Below, piece after piece: positions 1 to 47,928 of a stretch of 64,000 nt of DNA. The stretch comes from Ephydatia muelleri. Its lineage: Eukaryota > Porifera > Demospongiae > Spongillida > Spongillidae. The stretch spans positions 930,001 through 994,000 of the forward strand of contig JABACO010000024.1 in NCBI GenBank assembly GCA_013339895.1. The letters are read 5' to 3'. A program made the translations under genes and the position numbers. The notes beneath the pieces were generated by a model. That model was not told the DNA's origin and did not search any database. It saw only the letters and a list, made by a program, of their open reading frames with translations. Position 1 is the first letter of the stretch. Every line of letters begins with the position of its first letter.

Positions 1-2851
1 ATATCCTGAAGAATCCTACACATATCAGATCACATGACTATCACATGACCACACACATTGATTAATGCATACTGATTTATGTGTGTGGGGGCATTTGTGT
101 GTTGCAACAAGTGCATTGAATGTCAGTTTGAATGATGGGTACATTCAATCAAATTTCTACAGCACCTCACATGACTAAGCTAACAAGAACTGGACACATC
201 ACATGACATGTCAGCTGACCACTACTTACGACTCATCAGCTTTATTCTTCGATATTTGCAGTGTCAATGATTGCATAAAGGACTCAGCCTAGAAGAGATG
301 ACATCATTGCCACACCCCTAGACCACACCCACACACCTCAATATACACTGGGATCAGGTGATGCATGTTATGATAATACTACGTTGCTAAGGTTACAGGA
401 TCTGTGTTACAGTAGAACATGCACAATTCATGAACAGCTCCAGGCGTACTTACAAGTCAAGTAACTAATTCACTAGCTAGTGCACATCCCATGCACACAC
501 ACCACACATGCACACACCACACACATGCACACACACCACATGCACACACACCACACATGCACACACACCACACATGCACACACCATGCAATACCTTTGTG
601 CTGAATCCTGTCTGTGTGACTGCCTCCTTCCATGTGGGCTAGGGGAAGGGGGAGGAGCAGTAACCCTAGACCACACCCACATACATCATACAGATGTGCA
701 GAGTGGAGGGAGGAGAGGGGAGGAGGAGAGGGGAGGAGGAGAGGGGAGGGAGGAGAGGGGAGGAGGAGAGGGGAGGAGGAGAGGGGAGGGAGGAGAGGGG
801 AGGAGGAGAGGGGAGGAGGAGAGGGAGGCATACAATATGTGTGCATTGCTCATAGAAGCTGGCACATTGGACTCATAGAAGCTGGCACATTGGACTCATA
901 GAAGCTGGCACATTGGACTCATAGAAGCTGGCACATTGGACTCATAGAAGCTGGCACATTGGACTCATAGAAGCTGGCACATTGGACTCATAGAAGCTGG
1001 CACATTGGACTCATAGAAGCTGGCACATTGGACTCATACATAGCTTATGTTAAGTAGGTTCTAAACACTACAGCATTGTTTCAATTCGCAGGAATGGACA
1101 TCACATGACCTACATCATGATCACAGGATTAGAGTATTGTATACATGCAGTGATGTTGCCATGGTAACCTACATTATGGAGGAAGTCATGGAACCAGTAG
1201 CTCTTGTTCAGAACAGGATGACGGGACAATCGTACCAGGAAGATCTGGGGACCAGAAATTAGGTCATGGTGGAGGGCTATTGCCGTGACACCCTTGCACA
1301 CATTACACTCCCACAAAGACCACTCCTCACAGAGACCACACCCACAACCCCACACTGCACAGAGACCACACCTCTAGTCCTTGTTGTCGTCTTAGCAGGA
1401 ACTCAGTGTCTTCCCCAGCAAAGGTTAGTTTGCTCAAAAGCCCTGATGACCCCTTGATCTGTTGACCAGAGGTACAACATCAAAGCTTAGCTATGGACCA
1501 ATGGTCACATGACCACACACCTCACCCAAACAATGATCACATGACCACACACCTCATCCAAACAATGATCACATGACCACACACCTCATCCAAACAATGA
1601 TCACATGACCACATACAATGACACTTACAGCTTTCTCAGGTAGGGGTGGAACGATGATCTAAATGTGGAAAATGAAATGAAGACCATCACAAAAGAAACC
1701 ACACCCCCATGGTCACCAGAGCACAATACCTAACCATAGCGAGTATTCTTGGACAGCAGAGTTCCATCTACCTCCACATTTTGCTAGTTATTAGACATTA
1801 AGCTGGTTATTAGACATTTAGCTGGTTATTAGACATTTAGCTGGTTATTAGACATTTAGCTGGTTATTCTATATGCAAGAATGAGAGGAACAGAGAGTAT
1901 TGTGTCACCATGGTAACCAAGTGGGACATGTCACATGAGTGAAGTTCTCTCTCGGCCAAGTGCTCAGAGGTCATGTGCAGAGATCATGTGACTAATTATC
2001 GTGCAACAACGGGAAACAATTAACTATACACACAGAAGAATCACTAACACACAAAAAACAATAATCTATGTACTTTTTAATAACTACCCCTCCTTCTCCC
2101 TTCCTTCCCTCCTCCCGCTACTCTCCTTCCCTCCTCCTCCCCCTCCCCTCCTTGCCTCTATCCTCCTCACTCACATAACGGTACACAGTACCCAGGAAGT
2201 GCTTCAGGAGCTCAAACTCAGTGTATCTCCTCCACACCTCGTAGCGTGTGCGCTTGTCGTCCAGAGCCGCTCGCATGGCTTCCATCTCAGACACCTCCCC
2301 CTCCCCCACAGCCGTGCTGGTGCCCAGGCCAGAAGGAAGGACAAGAGAGCAAAGGGAAAACACACAAGTAAAACATATCACGTGATTACACATATCACGT
2401 GATTATACACATCAAAAACTACACACATTTGCGGACACACACACTCATGTACATTAATACAACACACATGCACACACACACACACGGTCACTCATCACAC
2501 GCGCACAACGTGTCGTTAATGCATAACGGCTCACGGTTGGAGGGGGAGGGGCACTTCCTTCCTCAGCCTGATTTAATCTGAGTTCCCACACCATACAGCC
2601 AATACACGCATGGCTCCTCCCGGTCAACCGTACCTGCCCTCTCCCTCCTCCCCCTCTCCCCACAACACACCTTCCACTTACATGGTGATGATGCGAAATG
2701 CATAGTACTCTTCTTTGGTAAACCCTGTACCCGTCTTCTTGTCGTAGCCCTTAATGGAGACATTTAGTAGCCTTACGTCGCGCACCTCCTTCTGATAGTC
2801 CTTCTGCGTACCCTCCCCTGTTCGCTCGGGGCTGTTAGAGTCTTCCGCCAT
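1..2851 (-). CDS. SNX4: Sorting nexin 4 (PX-BAR), 3' part off the window
   Basis: SNX4 binds phosphatidylinositol 3-phosphate on endosomes through a PX domain and supports recycling; the family has a C-terminal BAR domain, not in this window. Exons seen on the minus strand: 2682-2851 (ATG at 2849-2851), 2175-2316, 1629-1658, 1372-1458, 1173-1244, 594-638, 230-288 and probably 1-15. Every junction is GT-AG and reading phase is kept throughout. The PX core is clear: VWRRYTEFELLKHF, then VPPLPEKA on a 30-base exon, then FLVRLSRHPVLNKSYWFHDFL, then TWKEAVTQTGF. These align in order with vertebrate SNX4 (from memory). Introns are packed with minisatellites. The gene lies head to head with PSMA2, 488 bp apart. 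Family call is firm; the 1-15 exon is tentative. Confidence 0.88.
500..585. repeat. CA-rich minisatellite in SNX4 intron
   Basis: Repeats of roughly ACACACCACACATGC lie just downstream (on the gene strand) of the 594-638 exon of SNX4. Open frames across it encode only Cys/Val or His/Thr runs and are not genes. Confidence 0.8.
686..829. repeat. Purine-rich GGAGG minisatellite
   Basis: About 140 bp of GGAGGAGAGG-type units, all purine on the plus strand, inside the SNX4 intron. The same sort of G-rich tract recurs at 9124-9150, 42671-42760, next to the assembly gap at 42896-42907, and inside the gag region of the gypsy element (58567-58640). Confidence 0.85.
855..1042. repeat. 23-bp tandem repeat, about 8 copies
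   Basis: Unit CTCATAGAAGCTGGCACATTGGA repeated with essentially no variation (unit described by its 23-bp period), in the SNX4 intron between the 594-638 and 1173-1244 exons. The homogeneity suggests recent expansion. Confidence 0.9.
1505..1866. repeat. Two short minisatellites in SNX4 intron 2
   Basis: 1507-1615 holds about 3.5 copies of a 32-bp unit containing AATGATCACATGACCAC. 1785-1866 holds about four copies of a 19-bp unit AGACATTTAGCTGGTTATT. The small 30-base PX exon of SNX4 (1629-1658) sits between them. Confidence 0.85.
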
Positions 2852-3339
2852 TATTGTATCATGTGACTGATCGTTACGTCACAAGTCAGAGCCCCTCCCC
2901 CAACAGCGGGAGACGCGCAGAAAATAGTGAAGTAGTATTTCGTGAGGCGGGAACAGTGTTCCGCTATATCATTAAAATCTGGTGTGATTGAAATGTATTC
3001 TAATCCGTGTCATCATGCAGTTCGTACCCATAGCAACTAGAGGAGCACTGTATCCCTTTGCACGTACTCCCAAGATGAGAGCACACATGATGCTGAGAAG
3101 AGCAGAACTCCATGGCAACGTCGTTCATGTAAAGCATAATTATAAAGGTGATTTTTACCATTGAATTAAAGGTGAATTGTGACATATATATTGCAGCATA
3201 GATACTCTAATATCTATGATTACAGTAAGCTAATATATGATTGTGACTAGTGCATATTTGGATAGCGGTACGCGTACGCGGTGGTCCTGAATTATTAAAT
3301 TGGTAGTTATTTCACCGCGTGTGCTGTCTGATAACACAA
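2852..3339. promoter_or_regulatory. Head-to-head intergenic region of SNX4 and PSMA2
   Basis: Only 488 bp separate the two divergent start codons (2849-2851 and 3340-3342), so 5' untranslated regions and promoters of both housekeeping genes must lie here or overlap. The region contains local CpG-rich stretches such as around 3268-3285. I see no convincing TATA box. The bidirectional promoter is inferred from layout only. Confidence 0.5.
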
Positions 3340-7007
<3,668 letters not shown>

Positions 7008-7155
7008 GAGATGTGTAACCATGGTTGCTAAGTGTGTAAGCTTGTATCACATCTGTTAATTGTACAGTCCATTGTCATGGAAACAGTGCAATGGGCCAGC
7101 ATTATAATTTGATAATACACTGGATCAAATAATTAGCACCTCCATCATGTCTCTT

Positions 7156-7161
7156 AATAAA
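7156..7161 (+). terminator. AATAAA polyadenylation signal of PSMA2
   Basis: Canonical AATAAA hexamer 149 bp after the PSMA2 stop codon, in the right orientation. Assignment is by position. Confidence 0.6.
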
Positions 7162-7620
7162 CCTTCACTTTAAGATGACACAGTTCCAAAACTGTAACCA
7201 TTGCGCGTTTCTGCCAGTCTCAAGGTTAGCTCATACCAAATTATTTCCATTTAATGCCACCTCAGTTTATGCACTACAGGCTGCCCACGTACAGAACGGT
7301 TCCACGGAAAGCTTCGGGAAACCGTTCACACTACGGAGTGTGCGAGGGTGAGGTAATTATGGTTCACGTGACAATCCATGACGCTAATATTGTTAAACAC
7401 AGAGCTAGAGGCTGAAAGAGGCAATTGGAACATAGTACAAAGAGTTATGAGAAAAATTAGGAGACAAAAAAATTAGTATAATAGCTTACTTCTGACGATA
7501 GTAGTGAGTTTCCGCGGATAACGACCTCTCGCAGCTCATGGGTGTGTAAGAGGTTAGTGCCTTTAGCTACTAGGAGAAAAATGACTTTATTACATGACAA
7601 CGTACATTTACACTTAAATA

Positions 7621-7971
7621 TTGGTTTCATATATATTTATACAAGAAGCGGCTCAAACCATAGATTATTTAAATAATGCTCAAACCTGTGGTCATGCAGC
7701 TGAGATGGGAGAAGAGGCCAAGCACTCAAGAAATGATGAGGCATGTGCCCTTAGAGGATGGTCATGCATCCCTTTGGTTGTAGAAGTGTTTGGGGGATGG
7801 GGCAATGAAGCTATCAATGTACTTTTAACCATATCCAAAAAGGTAGCCACGCATCTGTGTCGACCTCTAAATGAGGTTATATCAAGCATCTACAGTCGCC
7901 TCAGCCTCACCCTCGTGAGGCAGACAATTTTGGCCAGATGTGTCTCACCAAACACTTGTTGTGACTTTTAG
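7621..7971 (+). pseudogene. C-terminal fragment of a reverse-transcriptase-type element
   Basis: The frame contains RGWSCIPLVVEVFGGWGNEA followed further on by YSRLSLTLVRQTILAR. I recognise this pattern (aromatic-Gly-x-Trp block, then a SxRLxxxLVR block) from the C-terminal ends of retroelement-like ORFs common in sponges and cnidarians. No RT core (YxDD) is seen upstream, so the copy is truncated. It lies in the transposon-rich space between PSMA2 and AspRS. 7162-7620 holds nothing else I recognise. The element family is uncertain. Confidence 0.4.
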
Positions 7972-8387
7972 TTATTTGTAGAGCTTATGTTTTAAATTTA
8001 ATGTCATTTAACATGATGTCATTGTTTATCACATATGTTTTTTGTGCTATACATGTATACCATTTGGCTATTCCATGCCAGATAAAAATCGTACCCTCCT
8101 CGAGAAGTACCGATGATAAATCGGTTTTCTGTAGTGGTTAGCTTTGATTCTAGTAATATCCATGAAAGGAAATTTATTTCAATGTCATCTGTAGGGGGTA
8201 AACGATTATTTATCTGAAATTGTCATTGTCAAGACACTGTGTAATAGAACGTTTTCGAAGTCTGAGCATAACGGTCTGTGCATGAAATATTTCTGCACGT
8301 ACAGGACATCTCAATGGTCGGTAAATATTGATTTGAAGATACGGATTGGAAAGAGAACTTTAGAATGAGTAAAAGTACTTATTTGTA

Positions 8388-9150
8388 ATGCTCCGAGGAA
8401 CTGCATTGAAAAACAAGACACGCAAAGCGATCAGCATTGAAAAAAGAGTAGGAATTACTGTGTGGACTCTTGCTACGTCTTGTGAGTACAGAACAGTTTC
8501 CCACCAATTTGGAGTTGGACGTTCAACTGTATGCTTTATAGTTGCTGAAACCTGCAATGCTATTGTTAAGGTGCTGATGCCTTTGTATATCAGAATTCCT
8601 TCTGAACCTGAAATGAGGATATTTGTGAATGGATTTGAGACCAAGTGGGGTTTTCCAAAATGTTTGGGTGCATTGATGGCTCCCAGATTCCAATTTCAGC
8701 ATGGAGTGGCCAGAAAGTGTGCAGCTCGCGTATTTGCAAATTCTTTTTGGCATTTTGAGCAAATGGTTTCATAAGCCAAGTCTCAATAGGGTAAGCTGAA
8801 GCTCCTATGATGCATAAACAGAATTTCCTGTCCTTTGAAAACTCTGAGCTGAGCAAATTTTATTGTGTAATTTTTTGTAATTTTTATTTTTATTTTTATT
8901 TTTTATTACACAATATAATTTGCTCAGCAATGTTGAACACAGAGTTTTCAAAGGACAGAAAATTCCATTATGCATCATAGGAGCTTCAGCAACCCTATTC
9001 AGACTTGGCTTATGAAAACATTTGCTCAAAATGCCATTCTAACTGCTGAGCAAAAATATTTCAACTACCGCCTCTCTCGTGCGAGAATTGTTGTAGAAAA
9101 TGGTTTTGGACGTCTAAAGACACGGTGGAGGAGGAGGAGGGGTGGAGGAG
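8388..9150 (+). pseudogene. Degenerate PIF/Harbinger transposase
   Basis: 8388-8774 reads through FGVGRSTVCFIVAETCNAIV and then a KWGFPKCLGAL block, where family members have WGFPxCxGAIDGSHI; the catalytic DGSH stretch is already broken here (LMAPRF). 9000-9110 carries the C-terminal block: TWLMKTFAQNA, LTAEQKYFNYRLSRARIV, then VENGFGRLKTRWR. These match Harbinger nucleases in order. Between the two halves the sequence is disrupted by an inverted duplication (8749-9035). Dead copy; terminal repeats not identified. The 8000-8387 stretch upstream holds nothing recognised. Confidence 0.7.
8749..9035. repeat. Fold-back inverted duplication inside the Harbinger copy
   Basis: 8749-8871 and 8905-9035 are reverse complements with small indels: for example GCTCCTATGATGCATAA against TTATGCATCATAGGAGC, and TTTTGAGCAAATG against CATTTGCTCAAAA. 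They are joined by a 33-bp T/A-rich loop. Arms are about 125 bp. One half of the transposase has been copied in inverted orientation next to itself. Confidence 0.85.
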
Positions 9151-9609
9151 GTTAATGACATGAATATAGAATTTATTGTTGTGTCCTACACAACATTTGT
9201 GAGATACATGGAGACGAATGATGAGTCTTGGCTAACCCAAAGTACAGATGGCATCGTGAATCAGCAGCACAACCAGAGGATGGGGCAAACCCAAACACTC
9301 CTGTTCCCAATGAAATACTCAATGCATTAATGTAAGTTTGACCAAAGATTGATTTTAACAGGTTAAGGTTACATGAAAATTGCAGACACGCATGTTCATA
9401 ATCGTGTATACAACACACAGATTTTTAGCATCTCTGGTATAATAGTCTGGCTATTTGCAGCAATGTTCGGTACCCCTCTTCAGAGAACAGAGCTATATTG
9501 TCTCCCACAAACTCTGAAAGATACAAAGTGCTCCTCTTTGCTTCTTCCATGCCAGCGTCACTGGCAGAGGTTCCACGTAGTTGGAGTCTGGCTCTCCATG
9601 GTAAAATTC

Positions 9610-10108
9610 CTTTTACCTGCTGAACCACGAGAATAGCCCCTCGTCAAGTAAGGGCCATTTCGGCCCCCGCAATCGACATCGTTGTGCCTCGGGCCCATCA
9701 ATATCAAGCTCGTGGAATCCAGCTCGCGCGGATTTTCCAACGACTGAGCGATGGATCTCCTTGTCTGTCTTTCGCTTAAACCAGGCCGCTACGACGTTTT
9801 CTGAGTGACCTGTTTCCACCTTTCTGCGTGCTATTATCCGCTTTTCGTCAAGTCTTTTTGCTCGAACCTTAACTTGTGCCTCTGTCGTGTCCCCAGATTG
9901 CAATAATGATGATGTTAGAACAAGCGAGTTTTATATTTGTGGAGCGGACTTGTAGATGTTTCGTGAATGCACTACAGTCCTTGGCTTTAGCCCGCTACAA
10001 GTGTCTTTACCACGTTGTCGTACCCGCGAATATGATTAAGAATACGCCCCTGCGCTTCTGACGAGGGAATGCGCTTATAACGGGTGCGCTCTTAACGAAG
10101 GCAGACTG
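9610..10108 (-). pseudogene. Truncated pogo/Tigger-like transposon, 5' part
   Basis: The outer end at 10108 reads CAGTCTGCCTTCG on the minus strand after a TA, followed by AAGAGCGCACCCGTTATAAG; this is the style of pogo/Tigger termini, which duplicate TA. The frame at 9613-9903 encodes a basic N-terminal region with RLDEKRIIARRKVETGHSENV and, further on, a RGPKWPLLDEGLFSWFSR block resembling the CENP-B-type HTH of this family. No DDE domain or opposite terminus is seen, so the copy is truncated. 9150-9610 is probably degraded remainder. Confidence 0.5.
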
Positions 10109-10259
10109 TATTGCTTAGTCCAAGTAAGTATAGATTACTATTGCTTCATCTGGAATTGACGATGGAGATGTGTTTACCCTCAACACTACCCACATTACAA
10201 ATTTCACAATTCTCATAACACTCTGTCCATAAAAGGACTATTAATTGTACCATGTCCTA

Positions 10260-42667
<32,408 letters not shown>

Positions 42668-42670
42668 CTA

Positions 42671-42760
42671 GAGGGAGGAGAGGGGAGGGGGAGGAGAGAT
42701 GAGAGGAGGAGAGAGGGGAGGGAGAGGAGAGAGGAGAGAGGAGAGGGGAGGGGGAGGAGC
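42671..42760. repeat. Purine-rich GGAGAG tract
   Basis: G/A-only minisatellite immediately upstream (gene strand) of the first recognised AspRS exon; a similar tract abuts the assembly gap at 42896-42907. Confidence 0.85.
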
Positions 42761-42907
42761 AAGAGAAGAGCAAATAAATCGGACAGGCACTAGAACATGA
42801 ATAAATGAACTATATATATCGCACAAAGCCATAATAATAACACAAGTCTGGTCTGGCACAACTTGTAAGGATGCTTATTCAGAGGGGCAAACTAGGGGAG
42901 GGGAGGA

Positions 42908-43907
42908 NNNNNNNNNNNNNNNNNNNNNNNNNNNNNNNNNNNNNNNNNNNNNNNNNNNNNNNNNNNNNNNNNNNNNNNNNNNNNNNNNNNNNNNNNNNNN
43001 NNNNNNNNNNNNNNNNNNNNNNNNNNNNNNNNNNNNNNNNNNNNNNNNNNNNNNNNNNNNNNNNNNNNNNNNNNNNNNNNNNNNNNNNNNNNNNNNNNNN
43101 NNNNNNNNNNNNNNNNNNNNNNNNNNNNNNNNNNNNNNNNNNNNNNNNNNNNNNNNNNNNNNNNNNNNNNNNNNNNNNNNNNNNNNNNNNNNNNNNNNNN
43201 NNNNNNNNNNNNNNNNNNNNNNNNNNNNNNNNNNNNNNNNNNNNNNNNNNNNNNNNNNNNNNNNNNNNNNNNNNNNNNNNNNNNNNNNNNNNNNNNNNNN
43301 NNNNNNNNNNNNNNNNNNNNNNNNNNNNNNNNNNNNNNNNNNNNNNNNNNNNNNNNNNNNNNNNNNNNNNNNNNNNNNNNNNNNNNNNNNNNNNNNNNNN
43401 NNNNNNNNNNNNNNNNNNNNNNNNNNNNNNNNNNNNNNNNNNNNNNNNNNNNNNNNNNNNNNNNNNNNNNNNNNNNNNNNNNNNNNNNNNNNNNNNNNNN
43501 NNNNNNNNNNNNNNNNNNNNNNNNNNNNNNNNNNNNNNNNNNNNNNNNNNNNNNNNNNNNNNNNNNNNNNNNNNNNNNNNNNNNNNNNNNNNNNNNNNNN
43601 NNNNNNNNNNNNNNNNNNNNNNNNNNNNNNNNNNNNNNNNNNNNNNNNNNNNNNNNNNNNNNNNNNNNNNNNNNNNNNNNNNNNNNNNNNNNNNNNNNNN
43701 NNNNNNNNNNNNNNNNNNNNNNNNNNNNNNNNNNNNNNNNNNNNNNNNNNNNNNNNNNNNNNNNNNNNNNNNNNNNNNNNNNNNNNNNNNNNNNNNNNNN
43801 NNNNNNNNNNNNNNNNNNNNNNNNNNNNNNNNNNNNNNNNNNNNNNNNNNNNNNNNNNNNNNNNNNNNNNNNNNNNNNNNNNNNNNNNNNNNNNNNNNNN
43901 NNNNNNN
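42908..43907. other. Assembly gap of exactly 1000 N
   Basis: The round length suggests a placeholder. It is bounded by a purine-rich tract on the left and by a minisatellite on the right, the usual cause of assembly breaks. The missing AspRS first exon may be inside it. Confidence 0.98.
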
Positions 43908-44712
43908 CCCATAGTGTCCAATAATACTACTCCCCATATTGTCCAATAAACTACTCCCCATAGTGTCCAATATTACTACTCCCCATAGTGTCCAATAATA
44001 CTACTCCCCATAGTGTCCAATAATACTACTCCCATAGTGTCCAATAATACTACTCCCTATAGTGTCCAATAATACTACTCCCTATAGTGTCCAATATACT
44101 ACTTACCTCCCTATAGTGTCCATAATACTACTCCCTATAGTGTCCAATAATACTACTCCCCATAGTGTCCAATAATACTACTTCCCCATAGTGTCCAATA
44201 ATACTACTCCCCATTGTGTCAATAATACTACTCCCCCATAGTGTCCAATATTACTACTCCCTATAGTGTCAATAATCCCCATAGTGTCCAATAATACTAC
44301 TCCCTATAGTGTCCAATAATACTACTCCCCATAGTGTCCAATAATACTACTCCCCATAGTGTCCCAATAATACTACTCCCTATAGTGTCCAATAATACTA
44401 CTCCCCATAGTGTCCAATAATACTACTCCCCATAGTATCCAATAATACTACTCCCTATAGTGTTCAATAAAACTACTCCCCATAGTGTCCAATAATACTA
44501 CTCCCTATAGTGTCCAATAATACTACTCCCCATAGGTCCAATAATACTACTCCCCATAGTGTCCAATAATACTACTCCCCATAGTGTCCAATAATACTAC
44601 TCCCCATAGTGTCCAATAATACTACTCCCTATAGTGTCCAATAATACTACTCCCCATAGTGTCCAATAATACTACTCCCCATAGTGTCCAATAATGCTAC
44701 TCCCTATAGTGT
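43908..44712. repeat. 25-bp tandem repeat, about 32 copies
   Basis: Unit CCCATAGTGTCCAATAATAC plus TACTC, with CCC/CCT variants and frequent single-base indels. It runs into the assembly gap, so its true length is unknown. Confidence 0.95.
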
Positions 44713-45069
44713 CCTGTCACACGACTCAGTCTTGGACAAACCTTTGGCTTCCTCAGCAGTTTGATCTTCCACTGACTGTGTATTTGTGTGTCAACGTACG
44801 CACATACAATAATGGTGGATTGAAAGTTGAGTAGTATGCATGTACAAGGCTTCTTATAGATAAACGCAAGCGTAATCAGTACACACACAGAGAGTAATAC
44901 GTACTTTAGTAACTGACCTTGTATAGTTGTATATGAAAATATGACTTGAGGTGTTAGTTATTAATATCTTGCAGAAATTATAAATTGGACCATTTATTGC
45001 TGTATATGTATTGCTATTTTAAATATGTGTTCGTTTTTATATTTTAATTGAGCTGTTATTGTTATTGCG

Positions 45070-45480
45070 TCAAATTATGCAATTAATGTGAACCTGATGC
45101 TTATTAATTTTTCCAAATGGGGCCGGGGAAACGAGCGAGGGTTTTACAAGAGTAGCGTCATATATGGCCTTTCCGCCATTTTTAATAATAATCATTGAAT
45201 CATGAGCACCAATGACCATTATAATATAAATCCTCCAGGAACCGACAGGTATAAGGTAACAATACGTTTCCCTTCTTGGCTGGCCGATGCATTCCAAGGT
45301 TGTCTTACTCCTCAATAAGACCTTTGACATAGGGCCAGACCACCATCTATTAGCAACCAATGCAGCATTGTCATCATCCATTGCATTTGATGCCTTTAAA
45401 AAAACCCACAGTAAAACACAGTGGTGTATAATGGACCAGAATCTGGTGCCGCAAGTAAAAAATCCCTCACGTATCAAGAT
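45070..45480 (-). pseudogene. Unidentified repeat-derived ORF fragment
   Basis: A 135-residue frame containing DDDNAALVANRWWSGPMSK. About 110 bp of it (45289-45400) match 49800-49925 with substitutions and a 17-bp indel; translated, both copies give DDxAALVANRWWS. It is therefore part of a dispersed element I cannot name. Confidence 0.35.
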
Positions 45481-45499
45481 TAATGGTGGAATACTGTAA

Positions 45500-47895
45500 T
45501 TAAGTCAGCATTGTATGTACTTGTCTATGGAAAAGCCCTATTTTGCCTCCAGGAACCAAAACTTTCAATATAAAGGGAGTATTTTCGTTTTAGAATCTAA
45601 GACAGAGGATAATGAACAACAAGATTCCGTTGCTGCAAGTGAAGTATCATCTTGGACTAGTTAGTAATTATCAAGTATAGGTTTTTGCTGTACATAATTA
45701 ATAGCCCGTATTTTTGAATATTTTATCAAAACGGATTACGGAAAATTCACAAAACATTCTGATTATGTCTTTCTAAATATACACAACAGGGATAGAATCT
45801 CAGAAACATAACAAATGTAACTTTTACAACTTTGGTACCGCTTATGAAATTATTAGCATGTAAATATAATGTATGTCCCCCTGGTGACTGAAACATATGG
45901 AGCATGGGGACCTGAGGCCAAGGCCTGTTTCTCCTAGCTGGCTTCGAGGCTTTCCATCAGGCTTCAAAAGCCCAAATCAGTCATTCTACATGAACTATAT
46001 GGTCGCTTAAACACATGTCTCGTTCGTTGTGTTGCTACGCATATCTAGAAATGGCCCATACATACGCGGTCATCCTGTTGTTTTTTTCCACATTGAATTT
46101 CAAACATGTTTAATATACTCTAAAAATCGATTTGATTATAATATGCATTTTTCCATGAAAAAATATTAAGCACCCTTTTACTAAAATCAAGACATTTAAA
46201 TTAATTTCAACCGCGCATAATTAGTAAATCTATTCATACTGTAAATGTATTATAGATATTTAAATAATTATCATGTCAATACATTTTAATAATTCATGAC
46301 GTCTACGACTAAACTTTGGCTCACGTGCACATGTAACATTGATTTAAATCTGGTATAGAAAAATAACGAAAGTCTATAATACAGCCAAAGCTTCTGCGCG
46401 AGGGTGTGGCGACTGCGGTACGCCCACGCATATGTGAAAAGTCAGTTAGTTGGTAAATAAATCATGCAACGCATGCCGATAGGGACTGACCAAACATTCA
46501 GAAATCATGTGTGCACACAATATATCTGTTATGCCTAATGGCAGTGTGCAATGTGACCTGTTCTTTTAATTTATCATTGTCTACTTGAACCAGCTAGTAG
46601 CTCTAACCAAGGATTAACATTAAAATCCTTGCTCGAACCCAGTGGGATATGCTTCATGTCATTCTCTTTGTCAGTAGCACTCGCGGCATTACTTTCAAAG
46701 TGGTTGTATATGTTTCAACGGGTATACGTAAGTTCTATCAGTATACATGAAAAAGCTCGGTGATTTTTATATAGACTCTATTGCCTGGTAACCTCGGACA
46801 ACGCTCAGTTACAATTTCCACTCTTTTCTTGTTCATTTCACTAGTTACGAGCATTATCCGTGCATGCATGCACATGCGGTGATGGTGCATGATCCAATTA
46901 TGCTGTCATAGTCTGCGATTAATTAGATTAAGTTCATTGTGCATTATGCGGTGCAAGATAACATGACTGCACCGCTGCGGTAATGAATGCTTTGAAGTGC
47001 AGTTTACCCATATACATGTATAGCTCTCAATTGCATGCATGCATGGTAAATGCACGATGAAGAGATTAGAACTAACTTGCTGCCCATGCAGGAGGCCTGC
47101 ATACTTTTACTATCTGTGCGTGTGCACCTAAATTGGTGCACGCATTCAATATATGCATGATGCAAATGGTTGCATGCATATGGTATATGGTTACAATGCA
47201 GAGTGCAGCAGATAGTATGCATGCATTGTTTCCTTGCAACTACTGGTTATGACATTAACAAAGGTCAGGTATTGGCATATGTTTACTACCACTATAATCT
47301 TTCGTGCAGCTAGTATATAGTCCTTCACAATTCACTGGGATAAATGTTCAGTTGATTTATGATCAAATACGCATGGTTGAATGGATTGATGACTTCAGTT
47401 TAAAAGTGACACTGTCAATAAACCTAATGTTCGTGCAAAGGTGATCTGCGAGTATGTATTGCATGCAGAGCGATCACGCAAGGTAATACGTTATTATTAA
47501 TTAATACGACATTACATAATAATCGAATCGGATCAGCTTCAAAACGTTGTATTATATATCTTGCAAATTAAAAAGCGGGGGAAAATAAAAGATGCAACAT
47601 CGAACTGGCTGATCCGCAGCCATATAAACCTAGTCCCTCGTATATATGCTCTGAACAGAATTAATTAATCAACGATGACCTTACTATATTATCTCACACC
47701 TTACACGCCAGCTGGCGTGGTCAGATAGAAAGCCGTTTATAATTAGCTGTTCTCAAATGCAGACTGCCCACATAAGTGACATGTTACCCAAGTTGCTGTA
47801 GGGGACCCGTGGAGTTGGACAATGTGAACGGTTATGAAGCATGAAATTAGAATCGGAGCGACACTTCGGCGAATCCTTGTATTTCGAACCCCCCC

Positions 47896-47928
<33 letters not shown>

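Noticed and set aside
42871-43970. Open frames of about 350 residues across the gap
   Set aside because: They consist almost entirely of N bases.
47889-47927. Run of about 38 C as a functional element
   Set aside because: Homopolymer runs of this kind (also at 14780 and 20731) are common slippage products, and length may be unreliable in sequencing.
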